Source of the DNA: Hyphomicrobiales bacterium
Lineage (GTDB): Bacteria; Pseudomonadota; Alphaproteobacteria; Rhizobiales; Beijerinckiaceae
Assembly (NCBI GenBank): GCA_027489955.1
Contig: JAIXYZ010000011.1
Location: 248,001 to 312,000 of the forward strand
Length of the DNA: 64,000 bases
Direction: 5' to 3'
Positions 1 through 8,988 of this stretch are shown here, in pieces; positions within the stretch are counted from its first letter, which is position 1, and each line of letters starts with the position of its first letter. Under the pieces are notes generated by a model. That model was not told the origin of the DNA and searched no databases. It saw only the letters and a list, made by a program, of their open reading frames with translations. A program made the translations under genes and the position numbers.

Positions 1-507
1 CCGGCCGTTGCGCACGACCTCGAGGAACTCGTCGAGGAAGGCGATGGCCAGGATGATGAAGCCCACCGCCATGGCCGCCTGCGGCCAGACGAGCGGGATG
101 CGGACCAGCCCGGTCGAGACCTCGTTGAACTTGAAGGAGTCCCACGCGAGCAGCGCCACCGCGAGGAAGAGGTAGATCGACAGGATGGCGCCGGCGGCGT
201 GGATCGCCGCCTCGACGACCCTGCGGCGGGATTCGCCCATGGCCGACAGGGCCATCGTCACGCGGATATGCGCGCCGGCCTTGAGCGTGCCGGCCAGGGC
301 CAGGCACGAGCCGACGGCGAGCAGGTAGCCGGCGATCTCCGGCAGCGAGAGGATGGCGAACCCGAAGGGCGGCTGGCCCGCTGCCTTCAGCAGCACGTCG
401 ATCAGGCGCGCGAAGACCTGAACGGCGACGAGCGCGGCGATGACGACGAGGGCGGCGGCCGCCAGCCAGAGCGAGGCGGCGTAAAGTCGGTTGAGGAATG
501 GGCGCAT
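1..507 (-). CDS. dctQ: TRAP transporter small permease (DctQ type), 3' end outside window
   Basis: The reading frame opens at an ATG (507) and stays open to the window edge, giving 169 residues without a stop; family members are about 160-200 aa, so little is missing. It shows hydrophobic segments and the family pattern near the end, a glycine-histidine pair (GAHIRVT, around residue 88) followed by a loop reading RIPLVWPQAAMAVG. DctQ is the small membrane subunit that pairs with the large DctM permease and the periplasmic binding protein to drive Na+- or H+-coupled uptake of organic acids. It lies downstream of dctP in the same direction, with a terminator in between. The dctM gene should follow off the left edge. 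Substrate is not visible from this gene. Confidence 0.85.
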   Translation of the reverse strand, partial: MRPFLNRLYAASLWLAAAALVVIAALVAVQVFARLIDVLLKAAGQPPFGFAILSLPEIAGYLLAVGSCLALAGTLKAGAHIRVTMALSAMGESRRRVVEAAIHAAGAILSIYLFLAVALLAWDSFKFNEVSTGLVRIPLVWPQAAMAVGFIILAIAFLDEFLEVVRNGR

Positions 508-611
508 GGCATCGCTCCGGGACCGGACAGGCCCGCGGTTGAGGTTGCACGAGCATGCGGCGCGCCGGAAGCGCGGCCGAGCCCGGTCAACAGCTAATGG
601 TCGGCGGGATG

Positions 612-642
612 AAAAAGAGGCCCCCCGTTGCCGGGGGGCCTC
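612..642 (-). terminator. Rho-independent terminator behind dctP
   Basis: On the minus strand a stem GAGGCCCCCCGGC / the complementary G-rich arm (617-642) closes on a short loop and is followed by CTTTTTC (612-616). It begins only 7 nt after the dctP stop and 105 nt before dctQ. A terminator here would make the binding protein more abundant than the membrane subunits, a common arrangement in TRAP and ABC uptake operons. Confidence 0.9.
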
Positions 643-648
643 GCCGGA

Positions 649-1623
649 TCACTTCCGGTAAGCCTGGAGCACCGAGGTGCCGACGGCACCGGCGGACTTC
701 TCCCACTCTTCGGTCATGGTCTTGCCGATGTCCTGCAGGCCGGTCTTGAGGGCGGCCGGCGGGGGAGCGACGGTCAGGCCGTTCGTGGCGAGCTGGCGGG
801 TCTTGGCCTTGGCCTCCTCCTCGGAGAAGGTCCAGCCGCGGGCCTCGGCCTGCTTGGCGGCCTCGGTCACGGCCTTCTGCTCGGCCGGGGTCAGCTTGTC
901 GAAGGCGGCCTTGTTCACGATGACGACGTTGCGCGGCAGCCAGGCCTCGACGTCGTAATAGAACTTCAGGAAGTCCCAGACCTTGGAATCCACGCCCGTG
1001 GAGGACGACGTGATCATCGACTCGACGCGGCCGGTGGCGAAGGCGGTCGGGATGTCCGGGGCCTCGACCTGGACCGGCGTCGCGCCCGACAGCGCGGCGA
1101 TGCGGCCGGTGGCGGTGTTGTAGGTGCGGAACTTCAGGCCACGGAGGTCAGCGATCGACTTGATCTCCTTGGAGGAGAACAGGCCCTGCGGCGGCCACGG
1201 AACCGAATACAGCAGGATGAGGCCTTCCTCGGCGAGGCGCTTGGACAGCGCGTCACGCTGGGCCTCGTAGAGCTTCTTGGCCTCGTCATAGCCGGTGACG
1301 AGGAAGGGCACGGAGTCGAGGCCGTAGATCGGGCTCTCGTTGGCGTGCAGCGAGATCAGGACCTCGCCGGCGGGAGCGATGCCCTGGCGGACGGAGCGCT
1401 TGATCTCGGGATGCTTGATGAGCGAACCGGCCGAGTGGACGGTGATCTTCAGGCTGCCGTTGGTCGCCTTGTCCACGTCCTTCGTGAAGTCGATGATGTT
1501 CTTCGTGTGGAAATTGCTGTCCGGATACGGGGTGGCCATATCCCACTTGGTCTGGGCGAACGCGCCCGTGCAGACGAACGTGGCCGCCGCCGTGATCGCG
1601 GCGAGTTTCGTGAACTTCGACAT
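649..1623 (-). CDS. dctP: TRAP transporter substrate-binding protein DctP
   Basis: A protein of 324 aa. The start at 1623 is chosen because it gives a clean Sec signal peptide (MSKFTKLAAITAAATF... cut after about residue 23, AFA|Q) and has AGGGAGAAGG just upstream; longer in-frame starts give no signal. The mature part begins TKWDMATPYPDSNFHTKNI and has the family features: an ETA-like middle with GLKFRTYNTATG (around residue 165; the Arg of this region normally salt-bridges the substrate carboxylate) and the alpha-helical tail. It captures a small carboxylated substrate in the periplasm and hands it to DctQM. The gene diverges from a 5-oxoprolinase/hydantoinase gene, which suggests, but does not prove, 5-oxoproline or a related cyclic amide as substrate. 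Confidence 0.9.
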   Translation of the reverse strand: MSKFTKLAAITAAATFVCTGAFAQTKWDMATPYPDSNFHTKNIIDFTKDVDKATNGSLKITVHSAGSLIKHPEIKRSVRQGIAPAGEVLISLHANESPIYGLDSVPFLVTGYDEAKKLYEAQRDALSKRLAEEGLILLYSVPWPPQGLFSSKEIKSIADLRGLKFRTYNTATGRIAALSGATPVQVEAPDIPTAFATGRVESMITSSSTGVDSKVWDFLKFYYDVEAWLPRNVVIVNKAAFDKLTPAEQKAVTEAAKQAEARGWTFSEEEAKAKTRQLATNGLTVAPPPAALKTGLQDIGKTMTEEWEKSAGAVGTSVLQAYRK

Positions 1624-1693
1624 CGTGACCTTCTCCCTTTGAATGGAGAGACCCGCTGCCCCTCTTCGTTCGGCATCCGGGCTCCTGAGCATG

Positions 1694-1721
1694 ACAGTAC
1701 CAGTGCGCAATCTCATGTCAA
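1694..1721 (-). promoter_or_regulatory. Predicted sigma-70 promoter of dctP
   Basis: Minus-strand TTGACA (1716-1721), 16-bp spacer, TACTGT (1694-1699). The -35 hexamer lies inside the left part of the 17-bp palindrome at 1717-1733, so a protein bound there would block RNA polymerase. Confidence 0.6.
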
Positions 1722-1733
1722 CAAAATGTTGAC
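1717..1733. promoter_or_regulatory. 17-bp perfect palindrome, likely operator between dctP and oxoprolinase genes
   Basis: GTCAACA-AAA-TGTTGAC, 7-bp arms and a 3-bp centre, in the divergent intergenic region and overlapping the predicted dctP -35 box. Two TTTTGTC direct repeats (1735-1741 and 1752-1758, 17 bp apart) follow on the oxoprolinase side. A dimeric regulator is expected; none of the neighbouring genes in the window is an obvious candidate. Confidence 0.65.
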
Positions 1734-1879
1734 GTTTTGTCGATGAACTGATTTTGTCATGCGTGGACGGTGCGCTTCTCTCGCGGCGCATCCCCCCTAA
1801 ACTCACCAGCGCAGCCGGCGCGGACAAGGCGATATCGCTCCTGCTCCGGCTGCGACTTTTTCAAGCCTGGGAGGGCGCG

Positions 1880-4800
1880 ATGGCTTCGGCTCGTTGGGAT
1901 TTCTGGATCGATCGCGGCGGCACGTTCACCGACGTGATCGGGCGGGACCCGCAGGGACGCCTGCATGCCCGCAAGATGCTGTCGGAGAACCCGGAGGCGT
2001 ATCGCGACGCCGCGGTCGCCGGCATCCGCGCCCATCTCGGCCTGAAAGCCGGTGACCCCATCCCCGCCGAAACGATCGGCGACGTGCGCATGGGTACGAC
2101 GGTGGCGACCAACGCGCTGCTGGAGCGCAAGGGCGACCGCACCCTCCTCGTCACGACGAAGGGTTTCCGCGACGCGCTGCGCCTGGGCTACCAGGCGCGG
2201 CCGAAGATCTTTGCGATGAACATCATCAAGCCCGACGAGCTCTATGAAAGCGTCGTCGAGGTGGACGAGCGCGTCCTGGCCGACGGCACCGTCGAGAGGG
2301 CGCCCGACCTGTCGCAGGTTCGCGCCGACCTCAAGGCCGAGTTCGACAAGGGCATCCGCGCCGTCGCCATCGCCTTCATGCACGGCTACCGCTACGAGGC
2401 GCACGAGAAGGCGGTCGCCGCCATCGCCCGCGAGGTCGGCTTCACGCAGGTGTCGGTGAGCCACGAGGTCTCGCCGCTGATCAAGCTCGTCGGCCGCGGC
2501 GACACCGCCGTCGTCGACGCCTACCTCTCCCCGATCCTGCGCCGCTACGTCGCCCAGGTATCCGAGGAACTGGACATCGCCCGCACCGGCGCGCGCCTGA
2601 TGTTCATGATGTCGTCCGGCGGCCTCACCGCGGCCGAGCTGTTCCAGGGCAAGGACGCGATCCTGTCCGGCCCGGCGGGCGGCGTCGTGGGTCTGGCCGA
2701 GACCGGCCGCTCGGCGGGCTTCGACCGCGTCATCGGCTTCGATATGGGCGGCACGTCCACCGACGTCGCGCATTTCGACGGCGAGTACGAGCGGGCATTC
2801 GAGACCGAGGTCGCCGGCGTGCGCATGCGTGCCCCGATGATGCTGATCCACACGGTCGCGGCCGGCGGCGGCTCCATCCTGCACTTCGACGGCGCCCGGT
2901 TCCGCGTCGGCCCGGATTCGGCCGGCGCCAATCCCGGCCCGGCCTGCTATCGTCGCGGCGGCCCGCTCGCCGTCACCGACGCCAACGTCATGCTCGGCAA
3001 GCTCGTGCCGGACTTCTTCCCGGCGATCTTCGGCCCGGCTCAGAACGAGCCGCTGGATGCGAAGGTCGTGCGCGAGCGCTTCACGGCGCTCGCCAGGGAC
3101 GTGGCCGCCAGGACCGGCGTCACCCGCACGCCGGAGGAGGTCGCCGACGGCTTCATCCAGATCGCCGTCGCCGCCATGGCCGAAGCGATCAAGAAGATCT
3201 CCGTCCAGCGCGGCTACGACATCACGCGCTACGCGCTCAACTCGTTCGGCGGCGCCGGCGGGCAGCATGCCTGCCTGGTCGCGGATGCGCTCGGCATGAA
3301 GAAGGTGCTGCTGCATCCCTTCTCCGGCCTGCTCTCGGCCTATGGCATGGGGCTCGCCGACGTGCGGGCCACCCGCCAGAAGGCGCTGGACGTGGCGCTC
3401 GATTCCCGCGGCCCCGGCGCCGTGGCCGCCCTGGGGGATCAGCTCGCCGCCGAAGCCCGCGCCGAGCTCTCCGGCCAAGGCGTCGACGAGGCCGACATCG
3501 AGGTCATCGTCCGCGCCCATGTGCGGTATGCGGGGACCGACACCGCCATCCCGGTCACCGTCGGTGCCGGCGACCGGTCCGGCGAGGCTGCCCGGCTGCG
3601 GCTGAAGGCGGCCTTCGAGGAGGCGCACCGGCGCCGCTTCGGCTTCGTCGACGACACCAAGGACCTCACGGTCGAGGCGGTGGAGGTCGAGGCCATCGGC
3701 GGCGGCGCGCGCTTCGACGAGGAGCGCTCCGCCGAGACCGCCGACGATGAGCCGAGGGCGATGCGCGACCTGCGCTTCTTCTCCGAGGGTGCCTGGCGCG
3801 AGGGCAAGGCCTATGCCCGCGAGGCGCTGAAGCCCGGCTCCCGGGTCTCCGGTCCCGCGATCATCGTGGAGCCGAACCAGACCGTCATCGTCGAGGACGG
3901 ATGGGAGGCGCGCCTGACCGCGAAGGACCATCTCGTCCTGGAGCGCGTGAAGGCGCTGCCGCAGCGCTCGGCCATCGGTACCAAGGCCGATCCGGTCATG
4001 CTGGAGATCTTCAACAACCTCTTCATGTCCATCGCCGAGCAGATGGGCGTGACGCTCCAGAACACCGCCTATTCGGTGAACATCAAGGAGCGGCTGGACT
4101 TCTCCTGCGCCGTGTTCGACGCGGAAGGGAACCTCGTCGCCAACGCGCCGCACATGCCCGTCCACCTCGGCTCCATGGACAAGTCCGTGGAAACGATCAT
4201 CCGGCAGAACCCGGTGATCCGCCCCGGCGACGTCTACATGCTCAACGCGCCCTATAACGGCGGCACGCACCTGCCCGACATCACGGTCTGCACGCCGGTC
4301 TTCGACGACAGCGGCGAGACGATCCTGTTCTGGGCGGCTTCCCGCGGCCACCACGCCGATATCGGCGGCATCGCGCCGGGCTCCATGTCCCCGCTGGCGA
4401 CCACGATCGAGGAGGAAGGCGTCTACATCGACAACTTCAAGCTCGTCGACCAGGGCCGCTTCCGGGAGAAGGAGGTCCAGGACCTGTTGCTCGGCGGCAA
4501 GTACCCGGTCCGCAACGTGGTCCAGAACGTCAACGACCTGAAGGCGCAGATTGCCGCCAACGAGATGGGCGTGCGGGAACTGCGCAAGATGATCGCGTCC
4601 TTCGGGCTCGACGTCGTCATCGCCTATATGGGCCACGTCCAGGACAATGCGGCCGAAAGCGTTCGCCGCGTTCTCGACCGGCTGCACGACGCCGAGTTCA
4701 CCTATCCGATGGACCAGGGCTGCGCGATCAAGGTGAAGATCACCGTCGACAAGGCCAAGCGCGAGGCGACCGTCGACTTCACCGGCACGTCCGAGCAGCG

Positions 4801-5512
4801 CCCGGACAATTTCAACGCGCCGGCCCCGGTCACGCGCGCGGCGGTGCTCTACGTCTTCCGCGTCATGGTCGACGACGAGATCCCCATGAATGCGGGCTGC
4901 CTGCGTCCCATCCGAATCGTCGTCCCCGACGGGTCGATGCTCTCGCCGCGCTATCCGGCGGCGGTCGTGGCAGGCAATGTCGAGGTCAGCCAGGCGGTGA
5001 CGAACTGTCTCTTCGGCGCGCTGGGAGCCCTGTCGGCGGCCCAGGGCACGATGAACAACCTGACCTTCGGCAACGACAGCCACCAGTACTACGAGACGAT
5101 CTGCTCGGGCGCTCCGGCAGGTCCCGGCTTCAGCGGCGCGGCGGGCGTGCACACGCACATGACCAATTCGCGCCTGACGGATCCGGAGATTCTCGAGACG
5201 CGCTTCCCCGTCGTGCTCGAGGACTTCCACATCCGCGCCGGGTCCGGCGGCAAGGGCAAGTGGCACGCCGGCGACGGCACCAGCCGCACCATCCGGTTCC
5301 TGGAGAAGATGGACTGCGCGATCCTGTCCGGCCACCGCAGGGTGCGCCCGTTCGGCCTGGAAGGCGGCGAGCCCGGGGAGACCGGCCGCAACCTGGTGCG
5401 GCGCAAGGACGGGCGGACGGAAGAGCTGAAGGGATGCGACCAGACCGTGCTCGATGCCGGCGAGGCCATCACCATCGTGACGCCGACGGGCGGCGGCTAC
5501 GGCCGCGCCTGA
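1880..5512 (+). CDS. 5-oxoprolinase / hydantoinase, HyuA-HyuB fusion (ATP-dependent)
   Basis: 1210 aa. The start at 1880 follows GGGAGGG by 5 nt and gives the canonical N-terminus with DRGGTFTDV (residues 11-19). Domain order: hydantoinase/oxoprolinase N-terminal domain, HyuA ATPase-like domain ([14 protein letters not shown] and the GGGSI motif near residue 335), then the HyuB half from about residue 700 ([21 protein letters not shown]-type loop [12 protein letters not shown]). Length and fusion match eukaryote-like OPLAH and bacterial long 5-oxoprolinases, which open 5-oxo-L-proline to glutamate using ATP; the same fold also covers N-methylhydantoinase and acetone carboxylase subunits, so the substrate is uncertain. 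It diverges from the TRAP binding protein, which fits an uptake-plus-degradation pair. Only a cytoplasmic location is expected. Confidence 0.85.
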   Translation: MASARWDFWIDRGGTFTDVIGRDPQGRLHARKMLSENPEAYRDAAVAGIRAHLGLKAGDPIPAETIGDVRMGTTVATNALLERKGDRTLLVTTKGFRDALRLGYQARPKIFAMNIIKPDELYESVVEVDERVLADGTVERAPDLSQVRADLKAEFDKGIRAVAIAFMHGYRYEAHEKAVAAIAREVGFTQVSVSHEVSPLIKLVGRGDTAVVDAYLSPILRRYVAQVSEELDIARTGARLMFMMSSGGLTAAELFQGKDAILSGPAGGVVGLAETGRSAGFDRVIGFDMGGTSTDVAHFDGEYERAFETEVAGVRMRAPMMLIHTVAAGGGSILHFDGARFRVGPDSAGANPGPACYRRGGPLAVTDANVMLGKLVPDFFPAIFGPAQNEPLDAKVVRERFTALARDVAARTGVTRTPEEVADGFIQIAVAAMAEAIKKISVQRGYDITRYALNSFGGAGGQHACLVADALGMKKVLLHPFSGLLSAYGMGLADVRATRQKALDVALDSRGPGAVAALGDQLAAEARAELSGQGVDEADIEVIVRAHVRYAGTDTAIPVTVGAGDRSGEAARLRLKAAFEEAHRRRFGFVDDTKDLTVEAVEVEAIGGGARFDEERSAETADDEPRAMRDLRFFSEGAWREGKAYAREALKPGSRVSGPAIIVEPNQTVIVEDGWEARLTAKDHLVLERVKALPQRSAIGTKADPVMLEIFNNLFMSIAEQMGVTLQNTAYSVNIKERLDFSCAVFDAEGNLVANAPHMPVHLGSMDKSVETIIRQNPVIRPGDVYMLNAPYNGGTHLPDITVCTPVFDDSGETILFWAASRGHHADIGGIAPGSMSPLATTIEEEGVYIDNFKLVDQGRFREKEVQDLLLGGKYPVRNVVQNVNDLKAQIAANEMGVRELRKMIASFGLDVVIAYMGHVQDNAAESVRRVLDRLHDAEFTYPMDQGCAIKVKITVDKAKREATVDFTGTSEQRPDNFNAPAPVTRAAVLYVFRVMVDDEIPMNAGCLRPIRIVVPDGSMLSPRYPAAVVAGNVEVSQAVTNCLFGALGALSAAQGTMNNLTFGNDSHQYYETICSGAPAGPGFSGAAGVHTHMTNSRLTDPEILETRFPVVLEDFHIRAGSGGKGKWHAGDGTSRTIRFLEKMDCAILSGHRRVRPFGLEGGEPGETGRNLVRRKDGRTEELKGCDQTVLDAGEAITIVTPTGGGYGRA

Positions 5513-5530
5513 GCAGGAGCCCCCGGGGGG

Positions 5531-5596
5531 CGGCACCGGCCGGACGAAGAACGGACAGGCGTCTCCCGCGTCCCCCGTTCCGTCCTGCCGGTGCCG
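5531..5596. terminator. Imperfect hairpin between convergent genes
   Basis: CGGCACCGGC (5531-5540) pairs with GCCGGTGCCG (5587-5596), and inside it GAACGG (5549-5554) pairs with CCGTTC (5575-5580). It sits between the oxoprolinase stop (5512) and the antiporter stop (5606). There is no T tract on either strand, so it may be a structured 3' end instead of a classical terminator. Confidence 0.45.
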
Positions 5597-5605
5597 GCCG
5601 GGGGC

Positions 5606-7357
5606 CTAGCTATCGGAGCGGTAGCGGGCCTGCAACTCCTTGCGGAACTCGTCGCGGCGTTCGTGGATCGCGGCGATGGCAAGGCCCATGGGTACGCCCA
5701 GGCCGACGAGGGCGGCCTCCGACAATTGCAGCGAGGCCTCGATCGTCTCGGGCACACAGATCGTCGCGCCCAGGCGGTAGAGCTCGGTGGCATGCTTGGC
5801 GTCGCGGGCACGGGCGACGATGGTCAGGTCAGGCCGGCTCGCCCTGGCCCGCGCGACGATCTCGTCCATCTGCCGCGATTGCGTGGTGACGATCAGCGCC
5901 CGCGCATGGCGCAGGCCCAGCCGGTCCAGGAATTCCGGACGCGAGGCGTCGCCGAAATAGACCGGCCGTCCAGCCTTGCGCGCCTGGGCGACGGCGTTGG
6001 CGTCGCGGTCGCTGGCGACGTAGGTGATGCGGTGGTCGGCCAGCATCCGGCCGATGAGCTGGCCGACCCGGCCGTAGCCCACGACGATCGCGGCGGCGCG
6101 CGTGTCGTCGGGCGGCGGCTCGGCGACCTCGGCATCCGGCGCCACCCGCGGCGCCAGGCGCGGCGCGGCCTGGGCCCCGAGCCAGGCCAGCGCGGGAATG
6201 CACACCATCGTCAGGGAGACCACCGCCAGCGTGAAATCGCCGGCGGGGCCGGACACGACGCCGAGCGACGCGGCCAGCCCCACGACGACGAAGGCGAACT
6301 CCCCGCCCGCCGCGAGGACCAGCGCCGATTCGACGGCCACCGGCAGGCTCAGCCGCATGGCCTTGGCGATGGAGAAGGTGATCAGGAACTTCAGCACCAG
6401 GAGCGCCACCACGGCGAGCGCGATATCGCCCGGGCGCCGCGCGATCGTGTTGAGGTCGACCTGCATGCCGACCGTGAGGAAGAACAGGCCGAGCAGGAGC
6501 CCCTTGAACGGCTCGATCGTCACCTGGATCGCGCGGCGATATTCCGTCTCCGCCAGCAGCAGGCCGGCCGCGAACGCGCCCAGCGCCATGGAAAGCCCGG
6601 CGGAGGCCGTCACCACCGACGTCCCCACCACGACCAGGAGTGCGGTGGCCATGAACATCTCGTTCGTGTCCGTCGCCGCGACGAACCGGAAAAGCGGCCG
6701 CAAAGCCAGCCGCCCCACCACCACGATCGTGCCGAGCACGAGAAGCGTCTGCGCAAGCGCGGTCGCCAGCCCCTGGATGACCGATCCGCCCGTATTGGCC
6801 GCCATGATCGACACCAGGAACAGGATCGGCACCACCGCGAGGTCCTGCATCAGCAGGACCGCGAACGTGGCGCGGCCCGCGGCGGTGTTGAGCCGCTTTC
6901 GCTCGGCCATGACCTCCACGACCATGGCCGTCGATGACAGGGCGACGGCGGCGCCGACGACGAAGGCGGCGGCCCCGCCGAGCCCCAGGACGTTGAGCAC
7001 GACCGCGATCGCGGCCGTGGTGAGGACGACCTGCGCCAGGCCGAGCCCGAACACGAAGCGGCGCAGCGCCCAGGCCCGCTCCGGCGACAGTTCCAGGCCG
7101 ATCAGGAACAGCAGGAAGACCACGCCCAGTTCTGCGATGGGCGCGAGATCGCCGGTGTTGCGGATGGTGATGAACGAGAGGAAGGGAAGGGCTTCGACGA
7201 GCCGTCCCAGGCCGTAGGGACCGAAGGCGACCCCGGTGGCGAGATAGCCCAGCACCGGGCTGACCTTCAGCCGGTACATGAGGGGCGCGACGATGCCGGC
7301 CGCGGCGAGGACGAGCAGCACGTCCTTGTACTGCCCAGGTTCGACGGGGGCGGCCAT
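5606..7357 (-). CDS. CPA2-family monovalent cation:proton antiporter with RCK domain (KefB/KefC-like)
   Basis: 583 aa. Start at 7357 has GAGGTGG 4 nt upstream. Residues about 10-385 form a 12- to 13-helix Na+/H+ exchanger domain (VSPVLGYLATGVAFGPYGLG near residue 32; FLLFLIGLELSPERAWALR near 90; GAFAAGLLLAETEYR near 265). After a charged linker, residues from about 425 form a TrkA-N/RCK nucleotide-binding domain (IVVGYGRVGQLIG, then YVASDRDANAV and YFGDASRPEFL). KefB/KefC proteins are glutathione-gated K+/H+ antiporters; the RCK domain here supports NAD(H) or glutathione-adduct control, but no ancillary KefF/KefG gene is adjacent. The gene is convergent with the oxoprolinase and diverges from the transglutaminase gene. 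Confidence 0.85.
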   Translation of the reverse strand: MAAPVEPGQYKDVLLVLAAAGIVAPLMYRLKVSPVLGYLATGVAFGPYGLGRLVEALPFLSFITIRNTGDLAPIAELGVVFLLFLIGLELSPERAWALRRFVFGLGLAQVVLTTAAIAVVLNVLGLGGAAAFVVGAAVALSSTAMVVEVMAERKRLNTAAGRATFAVLLMQDLAVVPILFLVSIMAANTGGSVIQGLATALAQTLLVLGTIVVVGRLALRPLFRFVAATDTNEMFMATALLVVVGTSVVTASAGLSMALGAFAAGLLLAETEYRRAIQVTIEPFKGLLLGLFFLTVGMQVDLNTIARRPGDIALAVVALLVLKFLITFSIAKAMRLSLPVAVESALVLAAGGEFAFVVVGLAASLGVVSGPAGDFTLAVVSLTMVCIPALAWLGAQAAPRLAPRVAPDAEVAEPPPDDTRAAAIVVGYGRVGQLIGRMLADHRITYVASDRDANAVAQARKAGRPVYFGDASRPEFLDRLGLRHARALIVTTQSRQMDEIVARARASRPDLTIVARARDAKHATELYRLGATICVPETIEASLQLSEAALVGLGVPMGLAIAAIHERRDEFRKELQARYRSDS

Positions 7358-7514
7358 TCCACCTCGGATCTGCGGGGTTCCGCGATTCGCACTGTGTCGC
7401 GAACCGCGACCTTGCCGCAACGGGAGTTTGCGGTTTGGCTTCATCCACGGAACAACGCCACCGGCGACACGTTACAGCCCGCCAGCCCCATAGGCGGACA
7501 GAGGAGCCAAGCCC

Positions 7515-8417
7515 TTGCGCCACCTCACAGTGCGCCACACCACGACCTATCGCTACGCCGAGCCCGTCCGCTTCGGGCAGCACCGGCTGATGATCAGGCC
7601 GCGCGACAGCCACGATCTGCGGATGGTGAACGCCGAGATCGCATTGTCGCCGCCGGGCAATCTGCGCTGGCTGCACGACGTGTTCGGCAATTCCGTCGCG
7701 CTGGTCGATTTCGTGGCGACGGCGCCCGAGCTCACCATCGTGTCGACGCTGCACCTGGAGCGCTATGCGCTGGCCCGGCCGGATTTCGTCGTCGAGCAGG
7801 ACGCCGCCCAGTACCCCTTCGTGTACTCGGCCGCCGACCGCACGGATCTCGGGCGCCTGCTGGAGCGCCACCATCCCGACCCCGGCAACAGCGTGGACGA
7901 ATGGGCGCGCAGCTTCGTGCTGGAGCGGCCGACCGACACGCTCGGCCTGCTCATGCGGATGAACGCGGCGATCCGCTCCGACTTCGCCTACAACGCCCGC
8001 TACGAGGAGGGCACGCAGGCCCCGGCCTACACGCTGGAGACCCGCGCCGGGACCTGCCGCGACTTCGCCCTCCTGTTCATCGAGGCGGTCCGCAGTCTCG
8101 GCTTCGCCGCGCGCTTCGTGACGGGCTACCTTTACGATCCTGCCCTCGAGCGCCAGTCCGCGGGAGCCGGAGGCGCCGACGTGATCGGCGCGGGCGCGAC
8201 CCATGCCTGGGCGGACGTCTACCTGCCGGGTCCGGGCTGGGTGGAATTCGACCCGACCAACGGCCTGGTGGCGGCCGAGAACCTGATCCGCGTGGCCGTG
8301 ACCCGGGACCCGGCCCAAGCCGTGCCGGTCTCGGGGACCTATGAGGGACGCGCCGACGCCTTTCTGGGCATGGACGTGGCCGTCGAGGTGCTCTCCCGCG
8401 CCGACCCGCCGCTCTGA
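7515..8417 (+). CDS. Transglutaminase-like cysteine protease family protein
   Basis: 300 aa, TTG start at 7515 supported by GAGGAG 8 nt upstream and by the family N-terminus MRHLTVRHTTTYRYAEPV. The N-terminal part (residues 1-100) is the bacterial transglutaminase-like beta domain; the catalytic core has Cys181 (AGTCRDFA), His230 (ATHAWADVY) and Asp246 (VEFDPTNG), a complete triad. No signal peptide is seen, so it is probably cytoplasmic. Related genes are often found with alpha-E and circularly permuted ATP-grasp genes, which are absent here. The biochemical substrate of this family is not established; peptidase or amidase activity on peptides is the usual expectation. Confidence 0.85.
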   Translation: MRHLTVRHTTTYRYAEPVRFGQHRLMIRPRDSHDLRMVNAEIALSPPGNLRWLHDVFGNSVALVDFVATAPELTIVSTLHLERYALARPDFVVEQDAAQYPFVYSAADRTDLGRLLERHHPDPGNSVDEWARSFVLERPTDTLGLLMRMNAAIRSDFAYNARYEEGTQAPAYTLETRAGTCRDFALLFIEAVRSLGFAARFVTGYLYDPALERQSAGAGGADVIGAGATHAWADVYLPGPGWVEFDPTNGLVAAENLIRVAVTRDPAQAVPVSGTYEGRADAFLGMDVAVEVLSRADPPL

Positions 8418-8460
8418 TCCGTCTTCCCACCGGCGCACGCGCCCCTTAGGGTCTTGCCCC

Positions 8461-8988
8461 ATGCGCAGCCTGATCCTTCTCCGCCACGCACTGGCCGAAC
8501 GCCCCGCGGGTCTCGACGACCACGAACGCCCGCTCGCGGCGGCCGGCCGCGCGGATGCCGACCGCGTCGGCGCCTATCTCGCAGCCGAGCACCTCATCCC
8601 CGACTATGCGCTCGTGTCCTCCGCCCGGCGCGCCCGGGAGACGTGGAGCGCCGTCTCGGCCCATCTGGCCGAGGATGTCCCGGTGATCTCGGAGCCCGCC
8701 ATCTACAATGCCGAGCCGACGACGCTCCTCGACCTCGTCCGGACGGTGGAGGACGGCACGCGCACGGTGCTGATGGTCGGGCACAATCCGGGCTTCCAGG
8801 AGCTTGCGGCCATGCTCGTCGGCCACGGCGACCGCTATGCCTTCGCCCGCCTCGGCCAAGGCCTGCCTACGAGCGGCCTCGTGGTGCTGGACTTCACCGG
8901 CGATGCCTGGGCGGACGCCGCGCCCCGCGCCGCCAGGCTCGACCGCGTCGTCACTCCGTCCCAGCTCGGAGGCCGCGACGATGGCTGA
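8461..8988 (+). CDS. sixA: Phosphohistidine phosphatase SixA-like histidine phosphatase
   Basis: 175 aa. The start at 8461 directly yields the catalytic motif LLRHALAE (Arg8, His9). Further branch-2-like motifs are SSARRARETW (residues 59-68) and VGHNPGFQELA (around 110), the second catalytic His being in VGHN. The short, lid-less form is that of SixA, which removes phosphate from histidine residues of phosphocarrier proteins. In E. coli SixA acts on NPr of the nitrogen PTS; a PTS-Ntr enzyme I gene lies about 10 kb away at 18370. The stop overlaps the mtnP start by 8 nt, so the two are probably cotranscribed. Confidence 0.8.
   Translation: MRSLILLRHALAERPAGLDDHERPLAAAGRADADRVGAYLAAEHLIPDYALVSSARRARETWSAVSAHLAEDVPVISEPAIYNAEPTTLLDLVRTVEDGTRTVLMVGHNPGFQELAAMLVGHGDRYAFARLGQGLPTSGLVVLDFTGDAWADAAPRAARLDRVVTPSQLGGRDDG

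Noticed and set aside
1757-5536. Open frame of about 1259 codons on the minus strand opposite the oxoprolinase
   Set aside because: It mirrors a gene with complete family motifs. The product is rich in Arg/Ala/Gly/His/Asp without hydrophobic core, a usual effect of high GC at third positions.
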